47,786 bases of DNA, taken from positions 1 to 47,786 of the forward strand of contig NZ_QPJQ01000037.1 of the NCBI RefSeq assembly GCF_003337275.1. The letters run 5' to 3'. This stretch comes from Marinomonas foliarum. Lineage in GTDB: Bacteria; Pseudomonadota; Gammaproteobacteria; Pseudomonadales; Marinomonadaceae. Below the pieces are notes generated by a model. The model was not told the origin of the DNA. It searched no databases and saw nothing but the letters and a program-made list of their open reading frames with translations. A program made the translations under genes and the position numbers. Shown here in pieces: positions 9,778-22,122 of the stretch (positions within the stretch are counted from its first letter, which is position 1; every line of letters begins with the position of its first letter).

Positions 9778-9824
9778 GGATAGCTAAATACAAGTGAATA
9801 AGATGAACACTATGCTAACAAGCT

Positions 9825-10922
9825 CTACTGGCTTTTTGCGACCAAAACTTTACGAATAGCTGTATTGAAAGACTCAATCAATTGCGGGGGAAAGCCTTTA
9901 CCGCTTTCAAAGTTCACCATTTGCACAGCTCTAATAGCACTTTTTCTATATTCGCTGCCTGACTTCCCCCAAACAGCATCAATAAACATGACAGCCATCG
10001 CAAGAATAAAGGCACCTTGCGGTATAAGAGAACCAATTAAGCCTTCCGGCATACCAGTACCATCAAAGCGTTCTTTATGCGCTTGAACCATAGCAACCGC
10101 TTCTTCCCAGCCTTCATGTTTTGCCAGCAATTTAGCGCCTACGAGTGTGTGATTCTTCTCGGCCTGCTGTTTTCGCCCTTCATCATCCTTACAACTTAGA
10201 ATAGGAGCCATACCCATATTGTGCATATAGGCTGCTGCACTGAGCTGGGCGGGATCAACCGAACTAGAACATTCGGCATTAATCAACTGACACAGTTTTA
10301 AGATGCGCTCACTACGTTCTGACGAATAGCCCAAAAGGCGATTTAATTTCTGACTAAAACCAATAAATAAATCGATATCCGCCTGCTGCTCTGCAGTGAA
10401 CTCCACTTTGATAATAACGGAGGTAGGTGGTGGAGCATCTTTTTCCTCAATAATCTGATTACATTGCCGCAATAAATCAGCCGCCATTTCAGGACGTTTT
10501 GTATCTATTTCTTCTGCATAAATAGCATCAAGGCCATACTGTAGCTGATCACGAACAGCACTTTCTGCCACATGGGACTGATAAATCTGCTTTATCAAGT
10601 CATACACTTTTTCGATCACGACAATGATCAGTTCACCCAAGTAATGATGGTATTGAATGTATCCTCCACGCATACCATCCACTATCTCTTCTAGCTTATG
10701 CAGAACACCAACCAAAGGATCTAAAAAGCAGACAGAGCAGTTCCCCTTCATGCTGTGGAGCGAACGAAAGAGTTTATCCAGCTTATCAAATGAAAAACCG
10801 TCAGTTTCAATACTGTTAATAATCTCTTCTATTTCTTGCTGAGCTTCAACATAACACTCTAGCAAATCGTCCTTGAGCTCTTTATCCAATGCTGAAAACG
10901 CTTTACACGCAAAGTGACTCAT
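9825..10922 (-). CDS. Hpt domain protein with degenerate HD-GYP-like C-terminus
   Basis: 365 residues. The N-terminal part (about 1-105) has an Hpt four-helix motif: the phospho-accepting histidine is in LHSMKGNCSVC near residue 57. The C-terminal half (about 180-345) follows the HD-GYP layout but with altered signatures: YMHNMGM where HDIGK is expected, NHTLVGAKLL retained, and AHKERFDGTGMPEGL where HHExxDGxGYP is expected. The HD dyad therefore reads HN and the GYP reads GMP. It could be an active but divergent c-di-GMP phosphodiesterase, or a phosphorelay-controlled signalling scaffold. No histidine kinase or response regulator lies nearby. Confidence 0.75.
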   Translation of the reverse strand: MSHFACKAFSALDKELKDDLLECYVEAQQEIEEIINSIETDGFSFDKLDKLFRSLHSMKGNCSVCFLDPLVGVLHKLEEIVDGMRGGYIQYHHYLGELIIVVIEKVYDLIKQIYQSHVAESAVRDQLQYGLDAIYAEEIDTKRPEMAADLLRQCNQIIEEKDAPPPTSVIIKVEFTAEQQADIDLFIGFSQKLNRLLGYSSERSERILKLCQLINAECSSSVDPAQLSAAAYMHNMGMAPILSCKDDEGRKQQAEKNHTLVGAKLLAKHEGWEEAVAMVQAHKERFDGTGMPEGLIGSLIPQGAFILAMAVMFIDAVWGKSGSEYRKSAIRAVQMVNFESGKGFPPQLIESFNTAIRKVLVAKSQ

Positions 10923-11072
10923 TCTGTTCTTCCATTACAAGGAGCTATAACTCAAAAAAGCATTGAGGCCTATCAAGTCATTCGGTAGTCTCACTGATTA
11001 CCCTTCTAATTGTAGATAGAATATTTGTAAGCGTGAACATATAGTATGTTTCATTATGAAACTGAGGTGCAT

Positions 11073-11531
11073 ATGCCAAATTATTGGCTCATGAAGTCAG
11101 AACCAGATGCGTTTTCCATTGATGATCTAAAAAAAATGCAACGTTCGCCATGGGACGGAGTCAGAAACTATCAAGCCAGAAACTTTATGCAAACGATGAA
11201 AGAAGGAGATCTTGTCTTTTTCTATCATTCAAGCTGCTCCCCAGCGGGTATTGTTGGCATTGCGACTGTCAGTAAAGAAGCCTATCCAGACCATACCAGC
11301 TGGGACCCAAACAGCGCTTATTTTGACCCGAAATCATCACCAGATAAACCTAGATGGTTCATGGTCGATGTAGAGTTTACTGAGAAGTGGCCTTCGATTT
11401 TAACATTAGCAGAATTAAAGCTACACCCAGAACTGGCCGATATGTTATTAACCAAGAAAGGAAATCGCTTATCTGTAATGCCTATTACAATGGGTGAATG
11501 GCAGTACATCAACCTAATAGCAAGGAAATAA
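11073..11531 (+). CDS. EVE domain-containing protein (thymocyte nuclear protein 1-like)
   Basis: 152 residues forming a single EVE domain, PUA-like fold, whose members bind modified nucleobases in DNA or RNA. The opening MPNYWLMKSEPDAFS and the stretch WDGVRNYQARNFM are highly characteristic. The frame opens earlier at 11046, but GAGGTG just before the ATG at 11073 and the family's conserved N-terminus decide the start. It is divergent from the Hpt gene across about 150 bp. In other bacteria EVE proteins can accompany modification-dependent restriction; nothing here supports that. Confidence 0.92.
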   Translation: MPNYWLMKSEPDAFSIDDLKKMQRSPWDGVRNYQARNFMQTMKEGDLVFFYHSSCSPAGIVGIATVSKEAYPDHTSWDPNSAYFDPKSSPDKPRWFMVDVEFTEKWPSILTLAELKLHPELADMLLTKKGNRLSVMPITMGEWQYINLIARK

Positions 11532-11628
11532 ATATCACTAATCATTGTAATTTTGATAATAAGAAAACTTCAAAATACACTTTCTAGAGCATTCTTGAAG
11601 TCGAAATCAGTAGACTGAGTATTTAATA

Positions 11629-12636
11629 ATGAGTATCGAAGTAGCCCGGATGGCTATTATACTGTCTGCCTTATATAGCACAATGTCTATCAGTCAGACC
11701 TTGTACCCTACTAGCCTTATGGATTCATTAAAAGATTCCGACCAAGACGGTGTTATTGACGCTAGGGACTTATGCGCCAATACACCTGTAGGCGTCGATG
11801 TTGATAATACTGGCTGCCCTCTCACAAAACTGGAATATTATCGCTTTAACTTTGACGTTCAATTTGACATAGCCAGCTATAAACTAAAAGAAGGCGCCTA
11901 CGCAGAGCTGGATGATCTAGCTTTATTTTTACAACAAAAGCCGATAACCAACCTGCTAATTGAAGGACATACCGACAACACAGGCACACCTAGGATCAAT
12001 CTATTACTTTCCAAACAACGTGCAATTGCGGTTTCTAGCGCTTTAACATCAAATTTTGGTATTAATAAAAATCGCATCAAAACATTTGGTTATGGACAGG
12101 AACGCCCTGTTGCGTCGAATGACACAGAACAAGGAAAACGACTTAACAGAAGAGTAAGCGGGGACATTGTCGTTCCTTTTCGCACTCCTGATGGCTTAAA
12201 CCAAAACGCCAGTCAGAAACTACAAGTGCCGCATAAATTAACCCTTTCGTTCGGCAGAAATAAATACAGCATAAAAGCCTCGTATCGATCAGAACTGGAG
12301 GCTATCAACAAGATACTGCAAGATCACCCCGATACGCTTGTCATTGTCGAAGGTTACACCGACAGCACAGGAAGCAAGGCATACAATCAAAGGCTATCAT
12401 TGGAAAGAGCCAATATGGTGGCTAACGTCATTAGGTCATTCTATCCTATCGATGCTGACAGAATTAAAACTATAGGTTATGGACAAGACTTCCCTATCGC
12501 GTCTAACCAAACACAGGAGGGAAGAATAATGAATCGGCGTGTCGACACCACCATAGTTCAAAGGTTTAAAGCTTCACAAGAAGTTGTGATACCGAAATGG
12601 ACGATATGGAGTGTCGATCAATTAGATAAAGAATAA
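11629..12636 (+). CDS. OmpA-family protein with two tandem OmpA domains
   Basis: 335 residues: a short N-terminal signal-like segment, a thrombospondin type 3-like calcium-binding repeat (DSDQDGVIDARDLC, about 36-50, then VDVDNTGCP), and two OmpA-like peptidoglycan-binding domains (about 70-185 and 210-320). The first has EGHTDNTGTPRINLLLSKQR and the second EGYTDSTGSKAYNQRLS, and both end in an IxGYGQ-type strand followed by NRRV. Two such domains in one protein is less common than one. It has no own beta-barrel; a separate barrel-like protein is encoded convergently next door. It probably anchors the outer membrane to peptidoglycan. Confidence 0.88.
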   Translation: MSIEVARMAIILSALYSTMSISQTLYPTSLMDSLKDSDQDGVIDARDLCANTPVGVDVDNTGCPLTKLEYYRFNFDVQFDIASYKLKEGAYAELDDLALFLQQKPITNLLIEGHTDNTGTPRINLLLSKQRAIAVSSALTSNFGINKNRIKTFGYGQERPVASNDTEQGKRLNRRVSGDIVVPFRTPDGLNQNASQKLQVPHKLTLSFGRNKYSIKASYRSELEAINKILQDHPDTLVIVEGYTDSTGSKAYNQRLSLERANMVANVIRSFYPIDADRIKTIGYGQDFPIASNQTQEGRIMNRRVDTTIVQRFKASQEVVIPKWTIWSVDQLDKE

Positions 12637-12655
12637 ATTCGCTAGGCAGAACAGC

Positions 12656-13360
12656 CTAATGGAATTCAAATTCGCGTTGCTTTAATGGAACTGCGTAATC
12701 AAAGTAATACTGCACGACAGCGCCAACATAGTCATAATTATCACTCGTCCTAGCGATAATCCCCACACTGCCCACCTGTCGATATTTTTTAGGCTGAAAG
12801 TAGGTTTCTAGGCGCCAGCCCACTTCATCTACATTATAGTTCTCCCTAAATAAGGAAGTTCTTAGATCTTCGTTAAAATAATAACTAACACCGAAACGCG
12901 AACTTGTCACATTACTCAAGGTTGTATCCGTAGAGATATAATTAGTGGTTAATGAAAAGTCTCCCAAAAATAACTCACCAATAAACTGCCCAATAATGTC
13001 ACGTTCACTCTTTAGCTCTTCATCCATTGGCTGTAATTCAGAAACGCCAAGACCAAGCCCTAAGCGACCATAATCATTTCGGATAAACCAATTAGACGAG
13101 AATTCAGACTGAGCGAAACTGTCTTTTGATGACCCTGTTATTAAATAATTACTATTTAATAACACTTGGGCAGAGAGGTAATCGTTAATAGGCATATTTA
13201 TTTTGAAATCAATATTCATGAGAGACTTCTCACTTAAAAGCCCATACCCTAAGCCGAAAGCAAAATTAGGTCGTTTATCTTCGGCATAGGCAACACTGCT
13301 GCTCACAACGACTGACAAGATAAAAATCCGAGAAAAAATAGTCAAAACATGTCCGCGCAA
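12656..13360 (-). CDS. Outer-membrane beta-barrel protein, family unassigned
   Basis: 234 residues with a Sec signal peptide ending near VAYA|ED. The rest shows alternating hydrophobic, aromatic-rich strands typical of a small outer-membrane barrel, ending EFEFH. The start is TTG at 13360, or TTG at 13345 (protein MTIFSRIF...), which has GGA six bases upstream and gives a cleaner signal peptide. It is convergent with the tandem OmpA gene 20 bp away; a barrel and a periplasmic OmpA-domain protein could act together. No specific function is recognised. Confidence 0.7.
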   Translation of the reverse strand: MRGHVLTIFSRIFILSVVVSSSVAYAEDKRPNFAFGLGYGLLSEKSLMNIDFKINMPINDYLSAQVLLNSNYLITGSSKDSFAQSEFSSNWFIRNDYGRLGLGLGVSELQPMDEELKSERDIIGQFIGELFLGDFSLTTNYISTDTTLSNVTSSRFGVSYYFNEDLRTSLFRENYNVDEVGWRLETYFQPKKYRQVGSVGIIARTSDNYDYVGAVVQYYFDYAVPLKQREFEFH

Positions 13361-13486
13361 AAAGTATAAATTGTAGCGCTATTGTGACTGGTCTTTTACA
13401 AAAGCTCCAGTAGCAAAAAATGTGACTATTTTCACATAAAATGAAGGGAATTCAGAACACCTCTGGGATTCGGAAGCAAAGCCCAA

Positions 13487-13492
13487 TATAAT
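13487..13492 (+). promoter_or_regulatory. -10 element of miaB promoter
   Basis: TATAAT lies 46 bp before the miaB start. No good -35 is visible at 17 bp, so this is a candidate only. It would drive miaB-phoH-ybeY-corC-lnt. Confidence 0.35.
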
Positions 13493-13538
13493 AGCCCCAA
13501 AGTCGATTAGACGAACACATTTTAGGTTTATACGTTAC

Positions 13539-14894
13539 ATGGCAAAAAAACTTTTTATCCAAACTCATGGCTGTCAAATGAACGAATACGATTCCTCTCG
13601 TATGGCAGATTTACTTGGCGAAAGTCATGAAATGGAACTCACAGACAACGCAGACGAAGCAGATGTTTTGCTTCTAAATACTTGTTCTATACGCGAAAAA
13701 GCTCAAGACAAGGTCTATCATCAATTAGGCCGTTGGAAAAAGCTTAAGCAAAAGAACCCCAACCTTGTTATTGGTGTAGGCGGTTGCGTGGCAAGCCAAG
13801 AAGGCGATGCAATACGCAAACGCGCCAAACATGTCGATATGATTTTCGGGCCTCAGACGCTACATAAATTACCTGATATGGTGAACGCGGCAGGAAAACA
13901 CATTCCAATCACGGACGTCACCTTCCCAGAGATCGAGAAATTCGATCATTTACCAGCACCTCGCGTTGAAGGTGCAGAAGCCTTTGTTTCCATTATGGAA
14001 GGCTGTAGTAAATACTGTACATTCTGTGTTGTGCCTTACACTCGTGGCGAAGAAGTTAGCCGCCCGTTTGACAGCATTTTGAAAGAAGTTGTACAACTGG
14101 CTGAGCAAGGAGTTCGTGAAATCCATTTATTAGGACAAAACGTAAACGCATATCGTGGCGATACAGCTGAAGGTGATGAAGCCGATCTTGCTGACATCAT
14201 CCATGCAGTCGCGCAAATAGATGGTGTTGAACGTATTCGCTTCACAACATCGCACCCAGTTGAATTTACCGATAGCTTAATCGAAGCCTTCCGCCATGAG
14301 CCTAAGCTTGTCAGTCATTTGCACCTGCCAGTACAAAGCGGCGCAGATAATATTCTAAGTGCGATGAAGCGCGGCCACGACCGTCAATATTACATTGATA
14401 AAATCAATAGAATTAAAGAAGCGCGCCCGGGCATTAGCTTATCTTCTGACTTTATCATCGGCTTCCCAGGTGAAACCGATGATGATTTTGTCGACACTAT
14501 GAATCTTATTCAAGAAATCGGCTTTGATCACTCTTTCAGTTTTGTATACAGTCAAAGACCTGGCACGCCCGCTTCTAATTTAGAAGATGATACGCCAGAA
14601 GACGTTAAAAAAGAGCGCCTTGCGATTCTACAACGTCGTATAAGCCAACAAGCCTACGACATTAGTTTATCCATGGTGGGTGAGGTTAAGCGTATCTTGG
14701 TCAGTGGCTATTCGCCACGCGATCCTGGTCAACTTCAAGGTCGAACAGAAAACAACCGGATTGTAAATTTCCGTGCATTCGACCCACAACTAATTGGTAA
14801 ATTCGCAGATGTTGTAATTACAGATGCTTATCCAAATTCCCTACTGGGTGAATTGGTAGGTTCTGAGCTCGACACTGACTTTGTACTTCAATAA
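13539..14894 (+). CDS. miaB: tRNA-2-methylthio-N6-dimethylallyladenosine synthase
   Basis: A 451-residue radical SAM methylthiotransferase that converts i6A37 to ms2i6A37 in tRNAs reading UNN codons. The N-terminal UPF0004 domain carries the auxiliary-cluster cysteines ([25 protein letters not shown]). The radical SAM motif is CSKYCTFC at about 156-163, and a C-terminal TRAM domain follows about residue 378. Length and motifs are complete. It heads a five-gene block; phoH follows after 13 bp. Confidence 0.98.
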   Translation: MAKKLFIQTHGCQMNEYDSSRMADLLGESHEMELTDNADEADVLLLNTCSIREKAQDKVYHQLGRWKKLKQKNPNLVIGVGGCVASQEGDAIRKRAKHVDMIFGPQTLHKLPDMVNAAGKHIPITDVTFPEIEKFDHLPAPRVEGAEAFVSIMEGCSKYCTFCVVPYTRGEEVSRPFDSILKEVVQLAEQGVREIHLLGQNVNAYRGDTAEGDEADLADIIHAVAQIDGVERIRFTTSHPVEFTDSLIEAFRHEPKLVSHLHLPVQSGADNILSAMKRGHDRQYYIDKINRIKEARPGISLSSDFIIGFPGETDDDFVDTMNLIQEIGFDHSFSFVYSQRPGTPASNLEDDTPEDVKKERLAILQRRISQQAYDISLSMVGEVKRILVSGYSPRDPGQLQGRTENNRIVNFRAFDPQLIGKFADVVITDAYPNSLLGELVGSELDTDFVLQ

Positions 14895-14907
14895 TCAAAG
14901 GTAACTC

Positions 14908-15954
14908 TTGGAAACCACACAGACTACTCAACAAATCCGTTTAGCACCTGCCGAAGCCGACGCTTTGGCTAGGCTATGCGGTCAACTCGACGAGAACATC
15001 AAGCTAATTGAAAAAAGACTTGATGTGTCTATTAAATACCGCGGAGAACTATTCGACATTTCCGGTGAAGATTCTGAACATGTAGCAGCCACTAAAACGC
15101 TACTAGAGAACCTTTATCGCGAAGCTTTGGCAAATACAAACATCACCCCAGAAACGATCCACCTTTACCTGCAAGAGTCTGCGATTGAATCGCTCACCAG
15201 CAGCAAAAGAGAAAAAAATGATCAGCTGGTGATTAAAACGCGTAAGGCATTTATTAAGCCAAAAGGTAAGAACCAACAAGGCTACGTAAAGCAAATTCGC
15301 AAACACGATATCAACTTTGGTATCGGGCCTGCTGGTACAGGTAAAACCTACTTAGCCGTCGCGTGTGCGGTTGAAGCACTTGAAGCTGACCGTGTTGAGC
15401 GCATCATGCTGGTTCGCCCTGCGGTTGAAGCTGGTGAAAAGCTAGGATTTTTGCCGGGTGACCTATCGCAGAAAATCGACCCATACCTACGCCCTCTTTA
15501 TGATGCGCTGTACGAAATGCTTGGATTCGAGCTGGTCGATAAATTGATTGAGAAAAATGTTATTGAAATAGCGCCGCTTGCGTTTATGCGTGGTCGTACT
15601 TTGAATAACGCCTTTATCATTCTTGACGAAAGCCAAAATACGACAAAAGAACAGATGAAGATGTTTTTAACTCGCATCGGCTTTGGTTCAACGGCCGTAA
15701 TCACAGGCGACACCACTCAGGTCGATCTTCCTCGTGGCACTAGCTCTGGCTTAGCTCAAGCGATGCATGTATTAAATGATGTCAATGGTATCAGTATGAC
15801 ACACTTCAGCTCAGCTGACGTTGTTCGCCATCCGCTAGTGCAGCGCATTGTTGAAGCCTATGACAAGTTTGACATTGAAGTCGAAGAAGAAAAGAAAGCT
15901 CGTACTGAAGCTCGTCTAGCTGCGCAATCCGAACAATCTGCGAGCACCAAATGA
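14908..15954 (+). CDS. phoH: PhoH-like ATPase
   Basis: A 348-residue PhoH family protein, also called YbeZ. Walker A is GPAGTGKT near residue 140 and Walker B is IILDESQNT near 236. It functions with YbeY in RNA metabolism and is encoded directly before it. The start is TTG with AAAGG upstream; no in-frame ATG precedes the conserved region. Its stop overlaps the ybeY start (ATGA). The C-terminal tail is charged and rich in Glu, Lys and Ala. Confidence 0.95.
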   Translation: METTQTTQQIRLAPAEADALARLCGQLDENIKLIEKRLDVSIKYRGELFDISGEDSEHVAATKTLLENLYREALANTNITPETIHLYLQESAIESLTSSKREKNDQLVIKTRKAFIKPKGKNQQGYVKQIRKHDINFGIGPAGTGKTYLAVACAVEALEADRVERIMLVRPAVEAGEKLGFLPGDLSQKIDPYLRPLYDALYEMLGFELVDKLIEKNVIEIAPLAFMRGRTLNNAFIILDESQNTTKEQMKMFLTRIGFGSTAVITGDTTQVDLPRGTSSGLAQAMHVLNDVNGISMTHFSSADVVRHPLVQRIVEAYDKFDIEVEEEKKARTEARLAAQSEQSASTK

Positions 15955-16418
15955 TGGCAATATTAGAGCTTGACTTACAAATTGCAACCGAAGAAACAAC
16001 CAATCTTCCAAGCGAAGCTGACTTTCGAGTTTGGGTTGAAAAAGCCCTTGAAAAGTCAGACGAAGAATTCGAAGTCACTATTCGCATTGTTGATGAAGAA
16101 GAAAGCCACGCCCTCAATCATGAGTATCGTGGCAAAGACAAGCCAACAAATGTACTATCGTTCCCATTCGAGTCTCCACCTGGTTTGGAACTCCCTTTAT
16201 TAGGCGATTTAGTTATTTGCGCTCAAGTCGTGACGAAAGAAGCCCAAGAGCAAAATAAAGAATTGTTTCATCATTGGGCTCATATGACTATTCATGGCAT
16301 CTTGCATTTATGCGGTTATGATCATATAAATGATGACGAAGCAGATGAAATGGAATCGATAGAAACAGAGCTTCTTGCCTCCCTATCTATTTCCGACCCT
16401 TATTTGATTAAAGAGTGA
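15951..16418 (+). CDS. ybeY: Endoribonuclease YbeY
   Basis: A 155-residue single-strand-specific endoribonuclease involved in 16S rRNA 3' maturation and ribosome quality control. The zinc motif [11 protein letters not shown] (three histidines, about 114-124) is intact, as is the [14 protein letters not shown] stretch. The ATG overlaps the phoH stop by four bases, and a second ATG follows directly. The distance to corC is 12 bp, so this is clearly an operon. Confidence 0.97.
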   Translation: MMAILELDLQIATEETTNLPSEADFRVWVEKALEKSDEEFEVTIRIVDEEESHALNHEYRGKDKPTNVLSFPFESPPGLELPLLGDLVICAQVVTKEAQEQNKELFHHWAHMTIHGILHLCGYDHINDDEADEMESIETELLASLSISDPYLIKE

Positions 16419-16430
16419 GTTAACACCCTA

Positions 16431-17297
16431 ATGAGTGACGACCGATCGAGTTTATCCAACGATCAACAAAAATCCTGGTTTGAGCGTTTAACGCAAGCCT
16501 TCAACGATGAGCCACGAAGCCGTGGTGATATTGTTAAACTTCTAGAAGCCGCAGTGAAATCCGACATTATTGATCGCGATGCTTTCACTATCGTTGAAGG
16601 TGCTCTAGAAGTGTCTGAGGTACAAGCACGAGATATTATGATTCCACCCTCACAAATGGTGGTTATTAAGTCTGAAGACGACCCAAAAACATCACTCCGT
16701 AAAGTCATCGATTCTTCCCATTCTCGCTTCCCTGTTGTAGGCGAAGATTCGGATGAAATCCTTGGCGTACTTTTAGCCAAAGACCTACTTCCTTTACTGT
16801 TCAAAGATGGTGACATAACAATAGAAGATATTTTAGCCCGCTTACGTCCCGCGAATTTCATCCCTGAAAGTAAACGCCTCAACGTATTACTGAATGACTT
16901 TCGTACCAAACGCTACCACATGGCACTGGTTCTCGATGAATATGGCAGCGTGTCAGGCTTAGTTACGATTGAAGACGTTCTTGAGCAAATTGTTGGTGAA
17001 ATCGAAGATGAAACCGACAAGCTTGACGATGAAGGCATTCAGGTTACAACAGAGCCTGGCGTTTACCTTGTTCCAGCCTTATGTACGGTAGAAGACTTCA
17101 ACGAGTTCTTTAAAGTAGAACTTAACGAAGAAGAATTCGATACTATTGGCGGGATTCTGGTGCAACAATTCGGTCACGTTCCTTTACGCGACGAAGAGCT
17201 ATTTTTTAGTGATTTCCACTTTAAAATCGTAAAATCCGATGGACGTAGAATAAAAACGATCCAAGTGTCCAAACCAGCGGCTAATACATTAGACTAA
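16431..17297 (+). CDS. corC: CorC/YbeX-type CBS-domain protein
   Basis: 288 residues: a pair of CBS domains (about 65-190; RDIMIPPSQMVVI, SRFPVVGEDSDEILGVL and LVLDEYGSVSGLVTIEDVLE) and a C-terminal CorC/HlyC transporter-associated domain (about 205-285). No membrane segments. The family is linked to magnesium and cobalt efflux and to ribosome homeostasis. The position between ybeY and lnt is the widespread conserved order. Confidence 0.95.
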   Translation: MSDDRSSLSNDQQKSWFERLTQAFNDEPRSRGDIVKLLEAAVKSDIIDRDAFTIVEGALEVSEVQARDIMIPPSQMVVIKSEDDPKTSLRKVIDSSHSRFPVVGEDSDEILGVLLAKDLLPLLFKDGDITIEDILARLRPANFIPESKRLNVLLNDFRTKRYHMALVLDEYGSVSGLVTIEDVLEQIVGEIEDETDKLDDEGIQVTTEPGVYLVPALCTVEDFNEFFKVELNEEEFDTIGGILVQQFGHVPLRDEELFFSDFHFKIVKSDGRRIKTIQVSKPAANTLD

Positions 17298-17298
17298 T

Positions 17299-18870
17299 AT
17301 GACTAGACCCCACCCTGACTTGACAACAACACAAGCGGGGTGGGTTCCTCGTTTAGTGTCAAACATTTCCAAACTTCATCCTATTTTACTTACTCTTATC
17401 GGAATTGTGGCTGGCGCCATTGGTGCAACCAGCTTCTCGCCATTTTATTTTTGGCCTAGCTATTTCATTACTCTTATCGTCTTTAGCATTCTGGTCATTA
17501 CCAGTACTACGGCAAAATCTGCATGCTGGAGAGGCTCATCCGTTGGATTAGGCTTTTTTGGCGCTGGTGTATCTTGGGTATATGTCAGCATCGCAGAGTA
17601 CGGACAAGTTGGCGTTATTATCGCCGCACTGATCACCTTGCTATTTATCTCTGTTCTCTGCGCTTTTTGGTCATTCTCCGCATGGCTAGCATGGCGATTG
17701 ATCCAACGCTTTACACAAATCCCCGCCAGTCTTTGGATTACCTTGAGCGTCTTATTGGGAGAGTTCTTACGCAGCACTCTATTCACTGGATTTCCTTGGC
17801 TACTTCCCGGTTACGCCATCGAAAACACATGGCTATTCGAGCTATTACCCATTGGTGGCATTTGGTTAACAAGTGCCTGTGTCGTACTTACCGCTAGCGT
17901 TATAGCTTGTCTCCTACTACAAGAGACCAATCAACTTGGGCCTATTTTTGGCTTATTAGCTGTTTGGTTAGGTGCTGCTTATTTAAACTACTCCCCTGTC
18001 TCATGGGTCCAGCAAACAGGCACCTTGAAAACAACACTAGTACAAGGAAATGTTAAGCAGGATGTAAAATGGCTAGGCGACACAGCCGTAAAATCCTTAG
18101 CATATTACCAGCAAGAGACGATTAAACACTTAGACAGTGATCTCGTTGTTTGGCCTGAAACAGCCATCACCTACACTTACCCAAGAATCAAACCTTATTT
18201 TGAGTCTTTTGCAAAAGAACTAGCGGACAATAATACGACCCTAATAACAGGCATCCCGGATGTCAGTGAAAACAATCGCGATTACTTCAATGCCATTTGG
18301 GCAACTGGCAACGGCTTTGGTCTCTATTACAAACAGAGACTGGTTCCTTTTGGGGAATACATTCCGTTTGCTGAATATATAGGCCCAATCCTAGATGTAT
18401 TTGGCATGCCCATGTCTAACTTTAAATCTGGCGATGATAACCAACCTGTTCTGCAAGTGGGCGAATGGGGTGTCGCTCCATTCATTTGCTACGAGATTGT
18501 TTACGCAGAACAAGTAAGACGCATGGTGAGAGACAGCGACTTCCTTATCACCATTAGCAACGACGGCTGGTTTGGCACTTCTATTGGCCCTTGGCAGCAC
18601 TTACAAATAGCGCAGTTTAGAGCAAAAGAAGCAGGTCGTTACGTGATTCGCGCCACCAACACAGGCGTTACAGCATTCATCAATGAGAAAGGTAAAGTTG
18701 TTGCTCAGGCCCCTCAGTTTGAAAAGACCACGCTAACCGCTGAAGCAAAAGCGTTCAGCGGCATCACACCTTACGTTCAATGGGGCTATTGGCCAACCTT
18801 TCTGCTGCTGGGAATTTGTATAGTCTTTTCTTACTTGAATGGTTTAGTGCTCAATCGTAAAAACACTTAA
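17299..18870 (+). CDS. lnt: Apolipoprotein N-acyltransferase
   Basis: A 523-residue inner-membrane enzyme that adds the third acyl chain to lipoproteins. About eight hydrophobic segments precede a nitrilase-like periplasmic domain (about 240-490). The catalytic triad is visible: Glu in WPETAI (about 287), Lys in YYKQRLVPFGEY (about 344) and Cys in PFICYEIVY (about 397). It lies one base after the corC stop and ends the operon at a convergent terminator. Several lipoproteins in this window (LptE, PqiC, the esterase-like lipoprotein and the LEA protein) would be its substrates. Confidence 0.97.
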   Translation: MTRPHPDLTTTQAGWVPRLVSNISKLHPILLTLIGIVAGAIGATSFSPFYFWPSYFITLIVFSILVITSTTAKSACWRGSSVGLGFFGAGVSWVYVSIAEYGQVGVIIAALITLLFISVLCAFWSFSAWLAWRLIQRFTQIPASLWITLSVLLGEFLRSTLFTGFPWLLPGYAIENTWLFELLPIGGIWLTSACVVLTASVIACLLLQETNQLGPIFGLLAVWLGAAYLNYSPVSWVQQTGTLKTTLVQGNVKQDVKWLGDTAVKSLAYYQQETIKHLDSDLVVWPETAITYTYPRIKPYFESFAKELADNNTTLITGIPDVSENNRDYFNAIWATGNGFGLYYKQRLVPFGEYIPFAEYIGPILDVFGMPMSNFKSGDDNQPVLQVGEWGVAPFICYEIVYAEQVRRMVRDSDFLITISNDGWFGTSIGPWQHLQIAQFRAKEAGRYVIRATNTGVTAFINEKGKVVAQAPQFEKTTLTAEAKAFSGITPYVQWGYWPTFLLLGICIVFSYLNGLVLNRKNT

Positions 18871-18892
18871 CCAATAGACTACCTTTCTAACA

Positions 18893-18931
18893 AAAATGCG
18901 GCTCAACAAATACATTGTTACGCCGCATTTT
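18893..18931. terminator. Bidirectional terminator between lnt and the ybeL-like gene
   Basis: AAAATGCGGC/GCCGCATTTT is a perfect 10-bp outer stem with an inner AACAA/TTGTT pairing, giving A- and T-runs on both strands. It serves the two convergent genes. Confidence 0.8.
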
Positions 18932-18986
18932 GATATAAACCAATGCATATTGACCAAGCATCTATCAATCAAAAGCGAATGACCAA

Positions 18987-19433
18987 TCACTCAGTCTTGT
19001 TAATCTGCTCATCATGAGTTGACATCAAACCATAATGACAAATTTCACAGGGCGCCAACGCTTGCTTGGTTTCGATCACATTATCATGACCGCATGACAT
19101 GCAGCGGTAACTCCCCGGTTCGACCTCAGCACCAACCACATGACACTCTTCAAGCGGCACAGGGTTATTGTTGGCATGATTAATCAACCATAACAATGCG
19201 ACATCTTCTTTTTCATCAAGCTCATCAACTAACTCATGGCCTTCATCAAGAACATAATGCCAATTTGCATCGACCCATGCTTCGGTATAGCCCATTTTGT
19301 CATGCCAATAAGCTGTCATTAAGGCCACATCTTCGAGAAACCAATCCTTTGCTCCAATCAATGTTTTACGAGCTTCTTCGACCAAATTGGAATCGTCAGC
19401 CTCTTTTGGTGAATCTTTTTTCATAGAATTCAT
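18987..19433 (-). CDS. ybeL: YbeL-like zinc ribbon protein (DUF1451)
   Basis: About 148 residues: an N-terminal helical acidic region and a C-terminal zinc ribbon with two CxxC knuckles (YRCMSCGH and APCEICHYG). The frame opens at 19451, but a strong GGAGGAG immediately upstream of the ATG at 19433 (MNSMKKDS) fixes the start. The gene is divergent from leuS, as in enterobacteria where ybeL neighbours leuS. The biochemical function is unknown. Confidence 0.88.
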   Translation of the reverse strand: MNSMKKDSPKEADDSNLVEEARKTLIGAKDWFLEDVALMTAYWHDKMGYTEAWVDANWHYVLDEGHELVDELDEKEDVALLWLINHANNNPVPLEECHVVGAEVEPGSYRCMSCGHDNVIETKQALAPCEICHYGLMSTHDEQINKTE

Positions 19434-19536
19434 AACTCCTCCTCTATGCACCTTCTAATTAGGGCTCCATCTCTATAAAATAGCGGATATTTTCAGACTC
19501 TGTTGGCTATTGCATCATTATCTTGAGCTATGCCGC

Positions 19537-19542
19537 TATAAT
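19537..19542 (+). promoter_or_regulatory. -10 element of leuS promoter
   Basis: A consensus TATAAT lies 67 bp before the leuS ATG and leaves a leader of roughly 60 nt. The -35 region is weak. Confidence 0.45.
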
Positions 19543-19600
19543 GGCCTCTTTTCATTAAAGAGAATACAGGTCTACCAACCTTTCGTCGATCACGGGATAA

Positions 19601-22057
<2,457 letters not shown>

Positions 22058-22069
22058 TTGAGGCGTTCT

Positions 22070-22094
22070 AAGGGGTGGCTAAGCCATCCCTTTT
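22070..22094 (+). terminator. Hairpin after leuS
   Basis: AAGGGGTGGCT pairs with AGCCATCCCTT (one G-T pair) and is followed by TTTT. It lies between leuS and the lptE start, so some read-through or a separate lptE promoter is implied. Confidence 0.65.
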
Positions 22095-22122
22095 CCTTAA
22101 CCAAAAGACAGGAATCACGGAT

